NCBI RefSeq assembly: GCF_009932335.1
Contig: NZ_BLJF01000001.1
Span: 2,542,001 to 2,606,000, forward strand
DNA from: Pseudomonas asiatica
GTDB taxonomy: Bacteria > Pseudomonadota > Gammaproteobacteria > Pseudomonadales > Pseudomonadaceae
Length of the DNA stretch: 64,000 nt
Direction: 5' to 3'
The stretch's first letter is position 1. Each line of letters begins with the position of its first letter. The notes beneath the pieces are model-generated. The model was not told where the DNA came from. It was given only the letters and a program-made list of their open reading frames with translations, and made no database searches. Shown here piece after piece: positions 26,990 through 34,313 of the stretch. Made by a program: the position numbers and the translations under genes.

Positions 26990-28189
26990 ATGGCAAAGAT
27001 CAAGCTCACCAAGACCGCCGTAGAGTCAGCGCAACCCCAGGCCAAGGACATCGAACTACGGGATACCGTGGTGCCGGGCTTCCTGTGCAAGATTACCCCG
27101 AGGGGCCGCCGGGTGTTCATGCTCCAGTACCGCACGAACTCCGGGCAGCCCCGCAAGCCCTCGCTGGGCCTGTTCGGGGAACTGACCGTGGAGCAGGCCC
27201 GCGTCATGGCGCAGGACTGGCTGGCCGAGGTTCGCCGGGGCGGCGACCCCGGCGGCGCCAAGGCCGAGGCGCGCAAGGCGCCCACGGTCGAAGCGCTGTG
27301 CAAGAAGTTCATGGAGGACTACTCCAAGAAGCGCAACAAGCCCAGCACGCAGCGCGGCTACCAGGCCGTCATCGACCGCTGCATCGTCCCGCTGATCGGC
27401 CGCAAGAAGGTGCAGGACGTGAAGCGGCCCGACATTGCCGGGCTGATGGAAAAGCTGGCCTACAAGCCGGCCGAGGCGAACAACGCCTTCGGCGTGCTGC
27501 GCAAGATGTTCAACCTGGCCGAAGTGTGGGGCTATCGCCCGGACGGCACGAACCCGTGCCGCCACGTCCCGATGTACCCGCCCGGCGAGGAAACCCGGCT
27601 CATCGTGGACGACGAACTGGCGCTGATCTTCCGCCATCTGGAGAAGCTGGAGGCGGAAGGACTGGAGAACTACGTCATCCCGCTGGCGATCCGCTTGCAA
27701 TTCGAGTTCGCTGGCCGCCGCTCCGAAATCTGCACGCTCGAATGGGATTGGGTCGATCTGGAGAACCGGCGCGTGGTCTGGCCCGACAGCAAGACCGGCG
27801 GACTTTCAAAGCCCATGAGCGCGGAAGCCTACCGGCTGTTTTCGACGGCGCCGCGCCGGGAGGGCTGCCCCTATGTCCTGCCGTCGCCCAACGACCCGAC
27901 CAAGCACCTGACCTTTGGCGAGCACTACGGCGGCTGGTGCCGGGTGCTCAAGGCCGCCGGCGTCCCGCACGTCGGCACGCACGGCATCCGCCATCGCTCG
28001 ACCACCGACATTGCCAATTCGGGCGTGCCGACCAAGGTAGGCATGAAGCTGACGGGCCACAAGACCGTGGCGATGTTCATGCACTATGTCCACACCGAGG
28101 ACAAGCCGGTGCGCGATGCGGCCGAACTGGTGGCCAGCCGGCGGCAGGCCATCACGGGCGCGCGGCGCCCTGCGGAGGCCACGGCATGA
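26990..28189 (+). CDS. int: tyrosine integrase, Tn4371-ICE type
   Basis: 399 residues. An N-terminal DUF4102-like arm-binding part, a core-binding domain (about 100-190), then the catalytic domain with Arg in FAGRRSEICTLEWDW, HGIRHRSTTDIA, the HK-type LTGHKTVAMF and Tyr in MHYVHTED. All are intact. AAGGAG lies before the ATG. It catalyses integration and excision of the ICE. The position, first gene after the left end, matches the family. Confidence 0.92.
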   Translation: MAKIKLTKTAVESAQPQAKDIELRDTVVPGFLCKITPRGRRVFMLQYRTNSGQPRKPSLGLFGELTVEQARVMAQDWLAEVRRGGDPGGAKAEARKAPTVEALCKKFMEDYSKKRNKPSTQRGYQAVIDRCIVPLIGRKKVQDVKRPDIAGLMEKLAYKPAEANNAFGVLRKMFNLAEVWGYRPDGTNPCRHVPMYPPGEETRLIVDDELALIFRHLEKLEAEGLENYVIPLAIRLQFEFAGRRSEICTLEWDWVDLENRRVVWPDSKTGGLSKPMSAEAYRLFSTAPRREGCPYVLPSPNDPTKHLTFGEHYGGWCRVLKAAGVPHVGTHGIRHRSTTDIANSGVPTKVGMKLTGHKTVAMFMHYVHTEDKPVRDAAELVASRRQAITGARRPAEATA

Positions 28190-28509
28190 GCAAGAAGACG
28201 CTTTCAGTGGCGGGGAAACCTCCCGCCGCCTTGCCGGCCGACTATCCCCGTTCCGCGATTTCCCAGACAGAGTCTGGGAAATTCGGCCTCGCCGAGCTAG
28301 CCAAGGTCTTCGCGCTGCCATGGTCGGCCTATGCGCTATTGATTTCGGCCATGGATGCCCGCGTGACCGGTGGCCGGCATCCCGTCCCGTCGGCTCCGAT
28401 TGTCGTGCCGGCGTCACGACAATCGGGCGGGTCATCCCTTCTATCTAGGTGCTACACCGGAGACTGGAAAAGTATGCCCGTTTCGGGTATAGTTTGGAGG
28501 TCGAAATGA
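28186..28509 (+). pseudogene. remnant of a DUF1016 (YhcG-type PD-(D/E)XK) nuclease gene
   Basis: An open frame of 107 codons overlaps the int stop (ATGA). Its middle, AELAKVFALPWSAYALLISA, resembles the N-terminal region of DUF1016/YhcG nucleases, which are normally above 300 residues. The rest does not match, and the frame runs into the promoter of the next operon. Read as a 5' remnant left by a deletion in the cargo slot after int. It could instead be a small real protein. Confidence 0.45.
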
Positions 28510-28889
28510 CGGACATCCTGAAGCGCAAGGACTTTGCACGCTGGCAGTCGGGCGAGAAGCTGCCCGATGCCGCGTTGTGCAAGGCGGTTCAAGAGATGGA
28601 AAGCGGTCTGATCGACGCGGACTTGGGCGGCTCCCTCTACAAGAAGCGGGTGGCCCGCCCCGGCGGAGGCAAGAGCGGCGGCTACCGCACGCTGGTATCG
28701 GCCAGGATCGGCAACCGCTACGTGTTCCTGTATGGGTTCCCGAAGAACGACAAGGCGAACATCACGCAGGACGAAAAGAAGGCGCTGCAATTCGCAGGCA
28801 AGGTGTTCTTGGAACTGTCCGCGGAAGCCCTGTCGAAAGCATTGCAGACCGGCGTGTTATTGGAGGTGCATTGTGAGCAAGATCATTGA
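28506..28889 (+). CDS. RelE-like toxin (COG4737), type II toxin-antitoxin
   Basis: 127 residues. LYKKRVARPGGGKSGGYRTL and VFLYGFPKNDKANI are typical of the COG4737 RelE/HigB-like group of putative mRNA interferases. GGAGG precedes the ATG, and TATAGT just upstream could be a -10 element. It overlaps the following HTH gene by 17 bases. The toxin-first order is that of higBA-type pairs. It may stabilise the ICE or act in defence. Confidence 0.85.
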   Translation: MTDILKRKDFARWQSGEKLPDAALCKAVQEMESGLIDADLGGSLYKKRVARPGGGKSGGYRTLVSARIGNRYVFLYGFPKNDKANITQDEKKALQFAGKVFLELSAEALSKALQTGVLLEVHCEQDH

Positions 28890-29175
28890 ATCGCTGCGTG
28901 GCGACCTGGCTGCGCTCCACGAAGTGGGCGCGATCAGCAAGGTGACGATGCGCAAGTTCGACGCGATCTGCCCGCCACCGGTGCGGGAGTTCGGTGCTGC
29001 CGACATCAAACGCCTGCGCAAAGCCTTGAAATTCAGCCAGCCGGTGTTCGCGCTTCACCTGCACACCACAGCCTCGACGGTGCGCAAATGGGAGCAAGGC
29101 GAGACTCGCCCGGCCGGTCCGGCCCTCAAGCTGCTCAACGTCATTGCAGACAAGGGCTTGCAGGCCATCATCTGA
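28873..29175 (+). CDS. HTH antitoxin (COG2944, HigA-like)
   Basis: 100 residues from a GTG start preceded by GGAGG. A C-terminal HTH_XRE domain is present (FSQPVFALHLHTTASTVRKW, EQGETRPAGPALKLLNVI). Family members bind the toxin and repress the operon promoter. The GTG start is chosen because no ATG lies in the right place. The overlap with the toxin gene indicates coupled translation. Confidence 0.85.
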   Translation: MSKIIESLRGDLAALHEVGAISKVTMRKFDAICPPPVREFGAADIKRLRKALKFSQPVFALHLHTTASTVRKWEQGETRPAGPALKLLNVIADKGLQAII

Positions 29176-29197
29176 TGCCTGACGAGGGAGACAGGCA

Positions 29198-30016
29198 TTG
29201 GCGACGCGAATTGACCCTTTCAGCTCACAGAATCTTGAAGCCGCTTGCCGTGTGCTTGCAGATACTGAGCGGGGCCTGAGCGGAACGCAGATCGAGCGCC
29301 TGCTGCAAGAAATAGAGGTTGCTGACACGTCGCCCGGCATCACCAAATGGAAGCGGTTGTTCAATGCGTTGGCTGGCGCGCAGAACCGGCATCAGATCGG
29401 GAACCATCTCATCATGTTCATCAATCGCGCGATGAACCCGGTGAACTACGCCCGCGACCCCGCGACGTTCACCTGGCGGCGCGACGAACTCAATGTCGTC
29501 CTGGCCTTCTCCGGCTTCTACGTGCGCGAAGACGGTAAGGTTGGGCACGCCGACAAGGCCACGACGCTTGATGCCGCGTGTGCCCGAGTTGGACGACTAA
29601 AGGCTGCGCTCGAAAGCCGCGTCGTCCACGCGGAAGTGCTGAACTATTGCCGTGCCGAGCTGCTGGACGAAAACTACTTCCATGCCGTGTTCGAGGCAAC
29701 GAAAGGTGTTGCGGAGCGGATTCGCCTGCTGTCGGGCCTGAACGGCGATGGCGCCGACCTAGTGAGCAAGGCATTCGCAGGCCAGCAACCCGTTCTCACC
29801 TTGGGATCGCTCACCACCGAGTCCGAAAAGAGCGAGCAGAAAGGCTTTGCTAACCTGCTGATCGGCCTCTTTGGCGCCGTGCGCAATCCGCTGGCCCATG
29901 CACCCAAGACGAATTGGCCTATGTCCGAGCAGGACGCACTGGACATTCTGACGCTGGTGTCGCTGATCCACCGCAAGCTGGATGGCGCCACGAAAGTCGC
30001 CGCCGTATCGCAATAA
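29198..30016 (+). CDS. TIGR02391/Ymh family HEPN-like protein
   Basis: 272 residues from a TTG start with GAGGGAG ahead. The C-terminal part, VRNPLAHAPKTNW then ALDILTLVSLIHRKLD, marks the TIGR02391 (Ymh) family. R229-NPLA-H234 fits the Rx4-6H signature of HEPN ribonucleases. The N-terminal part is not recognised. It is followed by a putative nuclease gene 13 bases on, and follows a toxin-antitoxin pair. Likely an RNA-cleaving defence or toxin protein, by motif only. Confidence 0.7.
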   Translation: MATRIDPFSSQNLEAACRVLADTERGLSGTQIERLLQEIEVADTSPGITKWKRLFNALAGAQNRHQIGNHLIMFINRAMNPVNYARDPATFTWRRDELNVVLAFSGFYVREDGKVGHADKATTLDAACARVGRLKAALESRVVHAEVLNYCRAELLDENYFHAVFEATKGVAERIRLLSGLNGDGADLVSKAFAGQQPVLTLGSLTTESEKSEQKGFANLLIGLFGAVRNPLAHAPKTNWPMSEQDALDILTLVSLIHRKLDGATKVAAVSQ

Positions 30017-30029
30017 CGGAAAGAGAAGA

Positions 30030-31313
30030 ATGGACGAGGCGATCGTTGTCTTCTCTCGGAAAGGGATCTTTCAGACCACGATCGCCGCGCGCGACGTTCG
30101 CAGCCGGGAACATGCGCGCAAGCTGTGGCCCCTGGTATCTCCCGGCGCATCACGGCAGATGGTGACATGGGTCAGCCCATCCTTTGAAAGCGGGAAGCTG
30201 CGCCGGCGATCCCATTTCCGGATGCTTCCTGCCCAGCACACCTATAACCCAAAAGCGCACTTCGATGATGAAGAAGCCAGCCGGTGGCGCACAGTGCAGG
30301 AAAGCGCTGAACACCGACGTGCGAAGGAACTTGTCGCAGCTGAACTAGCCCGACGCTTGAACGCCGGACTTGCAATGCCTTGGGCGTTCAAGGACGCGGA
30401 TGCGTCTGACTATCCGCTGGAAGGCAACTTGCTGCTCGGCGCCGATCGGGTGGCGATCGAGCACCCGCTGGAGACACCATTCGGCAGCAAATTCCGACTC
30501 GACGTTGCCGTGATCGGGCCGCCTGTCCAGACCGAGCCGATGGTGCTGGGGGGCGTCGAAATCGAACTCAGGCATGCCTTTGATGGGCGCAAGGCGCTAA
30601 TCGGAAAATCGCTCGGATTCCCCCTCATCTCCATCGACATTACTGAGATGACGCTGGCAGAACTCACACCAGAATGGGCGCAGAAGGTGCTGACCGCAAC
30701 CACGCGGAGTCATGAGCAAGGGCGCCGGCAGACCTACATCTACCTGCATGATCTGCTGTACCCCCTCTACGCGCAGCTACCGGCATTTCTCGACGATGAA
30801 CAGCGCCACCAGTTTCTGGTGTTTGCGGACGACAACACTCTAAACAAGCTGGTGCGCTGGATGAACGCGCTGGCCGAAAAGCTGGAGTACTCGAAGGGTA
30901 CGGTCGCCGTTGCCCTGGTCAATGGCAAGAACGAACAGTCGCGCAAGATGCTGGAACGCGCCGGACAAGTGGTTGGCCCCGACTGGGCTGAATTCAACGA
31001 CCAACGATGCCTGCGTCTGACTCTTCCGCGACCAAAAGGTCCGGCTGATCTCCAGGCTCATCGCTTCCACATGACGATGGCGCGCGTTCTGCTGTCGCGC
31101 ACCGATGCGCTGGTTGGCTACAAGTATTGCAACGGTGTGGACAACAACCACCCCGAAGAAGATGTATGGGTTGCGCATCGCTGGATCGCCGACCTGAAAA
31201 CTCATACCCAGCACCGCGTATTGCCCAAGCGACTGTCTGAACCGATCAACAGGTTGATCGCGGTGGTTTCGGACCTGCATCGCAATCACGCGGCAACCAG
31301 CCAAGAGGCGTGA
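30030..31313 (+). CDS. putative CoiA-like/PD-(D/E)XK nuclease
   Basis: 427 residues; the ATG at 30030 is chosen for its AAGAGAAG site and follows the HEPN-like gene by 13 bases. I do not recognise the whole protein. Residues 150-195 (RLDVAVIG, then GGVEIELRHAF, then LGFPLISIDITE) resemble the core of CoiA and related PD-(D/E)XK nucleases, with D158, E177 and E179 as candidate metal ligands. The middle Lys is not obvious, so catalysis is uncertain. Together with the previous gene it may form a two-gene defence unit. Confidence 0.5.
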   Translation: MDEAIVVFSRKGIFQTTIAARDVRSREHARKLWPLVSPGASRQMVTWVSPSFESGKLRRRSHFRMLPAQHTYNPKAHFDDEEASRWRTVQESAEHRRAKELVAAELARRLNAGLAMPWAFKDADASDYPLEGNLLLGADRVAIEHPLETPFGSKFRLDVAVIGPPVQTEPMVLGGVEIELRHAFDGRKALIGKSLGFPLISIDITEMTLAELTPEWAQKVLTATTRSHEQGRRQTYIYLHDLLYPLYAQLPAFLDDEQRHQFLVFADDNTLNKLVRWMNALAEKLEYSKGTVAVALVNGKNEQSRKMLERAGQVVGPDWAEFNDQRCLRLTLPRPKGPADLQAHRFHMTMARVLLSRTDALVGYKYCNGVDNNHPEEDVWVAHRWIADLKTHTQHRVLPKRLSEPINRLIAVVSDLHRNHAATSQEA

Positions 31314-31331
31314 CCATTCCCATACTGAATT

Positions 31332-32120
31332 TCAATCTATAGCTGTTTTTTGCGCTTTTTTCCGAGGGGCCGAAGAAGACAAAGATGGCAAGCACTCGAA
31401 TAGGCGTTCTGCGTAGACGAAGCCCATTCGCCTGACAGAATCCTGATCGAAATACAGCAGCCAAGCGGCAAGCAGCGCTAGGGAAATGAGTAGTGTCAAG
31501 CCGGCTGCGAGCCCTGGATCAGCAAAATTCATTGGGTTGAAGTGAGGCGGTGCTACCCGTAGGACCTTTGCGATCAAAAGTCCGTAAAGGATGCCCACGA
31601 GACACGACGCGACACCGACGGGCTTCATCGCCAACATGTTGCGATGGAATCCATACGCGATGTTCTCCTTCAGCAAGAGCTGCTTGTTCGAGCGCGTGAG
31701 TTCGCGAAGTCGTTTGGTTGCCCCTATGTACGTGTCGTCTGCCTGTTCAGGGGCTGCCAACTCTTCTTCCGCTGTTGGCATCGCGATGCCAAGTTTGGCA
31801 GTGATCGCCGTGTGGTAGCGCTGCTTGCTGACACCATCGAGAAACCTGTCGCGGTGGCGCAGTGCAATGGTGGTGGGCATGCCCCCCCACTTGGCAACTA
31901 AGGTTTCTTCGAGTTTCTTACCGCGGCCACGGGCAACGCTCGCAAGTGCATAAATGGCCCCACAGCCACCAAGCAGGCCAATCACACTCGTAAGCACAGG
32001 ATGCTTGGCTCCGTAGACGCACAACAACGGAACCAGTACCGGCAAGGCCACAAGAAGCCCAGGAACAACCCGCGCCTTGCGCTCATAAGGGTCCTTGACC
32101 AGTTCAAAAATTGTTGTCAT
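31332..32120 (-). CDS. membrane protein, candidate effector paired with WYL regulator
   Basis: 262 residues with two N-terminal helices (about 18-62), a central soluble charged domain of about 100 residues (70-165), and two further helices (about 168-190 and 205-228), with a basic C-terminal tail. No family recognised. It starts 6 bases after the WYL regulator stop, on the same strand, so both are made from one transcript divergent from the MBL-E2/E1/JAB operon. A helical membrane protein under a CapW-like repressor is what a membrane-damaging effector would look like; this is inference. Confidence 0.75.
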   Translation of the reverse strand: MTTIFELVKDPYERKARVVPGLLVALPVLVPLLCVYGAKHPVLTSVIGLLGGCGAIYALASVARGRGKKLEETLVAKWGGMPTTIALRHRDRFLDGVSKQRYHTAITAKLGIAMPTAEEELAAPEQADDTYIGATKRLRELTRSNKQLLLKENIAYGFHRNMLAMKPVGVASCLVGILYGLLIAKVLRVAPPHFNPMNFADPGLAAGLTLLISLALLAAWLLYFDQDSVRRMGFVYAERLFECLPSLSSSAPRKKAQKTAID

Positions 32121-32126
32121 ACGGAG

Positions 32127-33029
32127 TCAAGCCTGTGCCGTAAGGGCATCGATGTAGGGTTGAATATCGTCACGATTTTTCAGCGCGATCTGTTGTGCGA
32201 GCGGATCTGGTGCTTCCTTGGTGTGCAAGCCCAAACGTCTTAGTGTGTAGTAAAGGAATGCTTGACGGCACGGAAGCTTGACCTGCCCGTCTTCCATGCC
32301 GTAGTCCAACTCCAACACTCGTTTCTTGGCCGCCGGTAAGTCGGGGTGTGGCGCAAGGATCAGTGTCAGCACAGTATGCCAATGCGTATCCTGACTGAAG
32401 TCCACTTGGCTCGGCTCTATACCATCGATGCGAAGGATTCGAGCGAGGACGAAATCGCTGAAACGCTGGCGCTTGTGGCAAAACGCGCGCACGTGCCAAC
32501 GAAAGCCATCGTAGCCAAGAGCGTGTGGCGACAACAGGCGAATTGACTCGTTCAAGGACGTCATGGACTGGTAACTGACTCGAATAGCTTCCTGCTGCCG
32601 TATTGCACGAACCACCAATTCGACAGTCTGCTCGTCGATGGTGCGCCAGGGGGAAGGAGCCCAATCTGTCTCCGGCGCGGATCCGATAAAGCTGGCAGTT
32701 GACTCAACCACCCCCATCTTGGTTGCCAACAGTTCTGCCAGATAACGTTGTGCAGAGCTTCGCTGGTAAAGCGGACGAAAACTCGGCGCTGCCGTGTAGG
32801 TCTTGGAGCTGCGGTCGTATGTCAGATTGTTCGGTGCCAGTTCTGTGTACTTGGCAATGTCAAGTGACGCTTGAGGCACTGATATGCCGAAGTACTCAGT
32901 AAGATCCATTCGATTGATGCGCCGCTCCCAGCGCAACCGAAAATCGATGAATTGAAGTCTGCTCTCCAGCCCCCAGCTCAGCCCCTTGGGCTCAACAGGT
33001 TCGGCAGTAGCAACGGGGGGGTTTTGCAT
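32127..33029 (-). CDS. WYL-domain transcriptional regulator (CapW/BrxR-like)
   Basis: 300 residues. The N-terminal winged HTH (about 25-95, RMDLTEYFGISVPQASLDIA), a WYL domain (about 130-205, SPHALGYDGFRWHVRAFC) and a C-terminal WCX-like extension give the CapW/BrxR order of homodimeric repressors. These control CBASS, BREX and other anti-phage loci. The start codon has no strong ribosome site; a second ATG at MDLTEYF is possible but would cut the HTH. It faces the MBL operon across 90 bases and should regulate both directions. Confidence 0.85.
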   Translation of the reverse strand: MQNPPVATAEPVEPKGLSWGLESRLQFIDFRLRWERRINRMDLTEYFGISVPQASLDIAKYTELAPNNLTYDRSSKTYTAAPSFRPLYQRSSAQRYLAELLATKMGVVESTASFIGSAPETDWAPSPWRTIDEQTVELVVRAIRQQEAIRVSYQSMTSLNESIRLLSPHALGYDGFRWHVRAFCHKRQRFSDFVLARILRIDGIEPSQVDFSQDTHWHTVLTLILAPHPDLPAAKKRVLELDYGMEDGQVKLPCRQAFLYYTLRRLGLHTKEAPDPLAQQIALKNRDDIQPYIDALTAQA

Positions 33030-33119
33030 CAGTAGCGCCTAAAAAGTAGACGGATCGAAAAAATAGTCGTACATTAACTATACGCGATCACTCCTCAGTC
33101 GTCTACTCGGAGACCCCAA
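33030..33119. promoter_or_regulatory. divergent promoter/operator of the candidate defence unit
   Basis: 90 bases between divergent genes. The inverted repeat AGTAGACG (33045-33052) and CGTCTACT (33100-33107) flanks an AT-rich core with TCGTACATTAACTATACGCG, in which TTAACTAT could be a -10 element. A WYL dimer bound at such a repeat would close both promoters. GGAG at 33109 serves the GTG start of the MBL gene. Confidence 0.5.
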
Positions 33120-34313
33120 GTGCCCACCACCATCACCTTTTTCCCCGTTGACAACGGGGACATGACCCTCATCAAGTTCGGTGATCTTGATGCCACCACC
33201 CTGCTGATCGACGTAAACATCCGACAAGATGCCGACGATCCAGAGGGGGAGGCGCGTGATGTCGCCAAGGACCTGCGCGATCGACTGAAGAAGGATGAAA
33301 ACGGCAGACCATATGTTGATGCCTTCCTGCTGAGCCACCCCGACGACGACCACTGCCGAGGGCTGACTCGTCACTTCTACTTGGGCGAGTTGGATAAGTA
33401 CCCGGACGACAAGAAGGACGACAAGGACAAGAAGATCGTCATTCGCGAGATGTGGTCGTCTCCCATTGTGTTTCGCCGTGCGAGCAAGACCCTCACCTTG
33501 TGTGATGACGCGAAGGCTTGGGCTACCGAGGCGCGCCGACGTGTTCAGTTGAATCGAGACAAAAACTTCACCGTTGGGTCCGGTGATCGCATCCAGATCA
33601 TGGGGGAGGACATCAATGGAAAGACCGATGACCTCACCTCCATCGTGCGGAAGGTCGATACGCGCTTCTCTACGATCAACGGCAAGAGTTCTGCATTCTT
33701 CTCTGCGTTTCTTCTTGCACCTTTGGAGGCCAAGGACGATGAGGAAGAGGAAGAGTGCCTGGTCAAAAATCAGTCCAGTGTGATCCTGAACTTCACATTA
33801 GCTGCCGATGCAGCGACACCAGATGGCGCGAAGTTTCTTACTGGCGGGGATGCTGAAGTATTCATCTGGAACCGCCAATGGCAGCGCCATGAGGCCGAGA
33901 CTGAGGTGCTGGAGTACGACATCATGCAGACACCTCATCATTGCTCTTGGCACTCTTTGTCCTATGACAGTTGGTCGAAGTGCGGAGAAAAAGCAAAACT
34001 GGATGCAGATGCAAGAAAGGCGCTCTCACAGACCCGTGACGGCGCCGTCATCGTCGCAAGTTGCAAGCCCATCAAAGCTGATGACAGCGATCCGCCCTGC
34101 ATCCGTGCAAAGCGTGAATATGTAGAAATCGTGGAGGAAGCAAAAGGTGAGTTCTACTGCACGGGCGAGTACCCGAGCGAGAAATCTGTGGAGCCCCTCG
34201 TTTTCACCGTCACTTCCCAAGGTGTGCAGCCCCCCTCGAAGAAGGAAGCTGGATCGAAGGCCGCCGCCGTGATCACCTCCGCGCGAACTCCCATGCCGCA
34301 CGGGGCATCATGA
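33120..34313 (+). CDS. MBL-fold hydrolase, ComEC-like, with disordered C-terminal tail
   Basis: 397 residues from GTG. The metal-binding motif SHPDDDHCRG gives HxxxDH (H73, D77, H78). The later motifs are FLTGGD near 243 and TPHHCSWHS (H273, H274), as in the MBL domain of ComEC and related nucleases or hydrolases. A charged insert (DDKKDDKDKK) sits near residue 100. The last 40 residues (PPSKKEAGSK..., ending PHGAS) look unstructured. The stop overlaps the next ATG (ATGA), so it is coupled to the E2-E1-JAB gene. It may be the enzyme effector, the protein modified by it, or both; not decidable here. Confidence 0.85.
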   Translation: MPTTITFFPVDNGDMTLIKFGDLDATTLLIDVNIRQDADDPEGEARDVAKDLRDRLKKDENGRPYVDAFLLSHPDDDHCRGLTRHFYLGELDKYPDDKKDDKDKKIVIREMWSSPIVFRRASKTLTLCDDAKAWATEARRRVQLNRDKNFTVGSGDRIQIMGEDINGKTDDLTSIVRKVDTRFSTINGKSSAFFSAFLLAPLEAKDDEEEEECLVKNQSSVILNFTLAADAATPDGAKFLTGGDAEVFIWNRQWQRHEAETEVLEYDIMQTPHHCSWHSLSYDSWSKCGEKAKLDADARKALSQTRDGAVIVASCKPIKADDSDPPCIRAKREYVEIVEEAKGEFYCTGEYPSEKSVEPLVFTVTSQGVQPPSKKEAGSKAAAVITSARTPMPHGAS

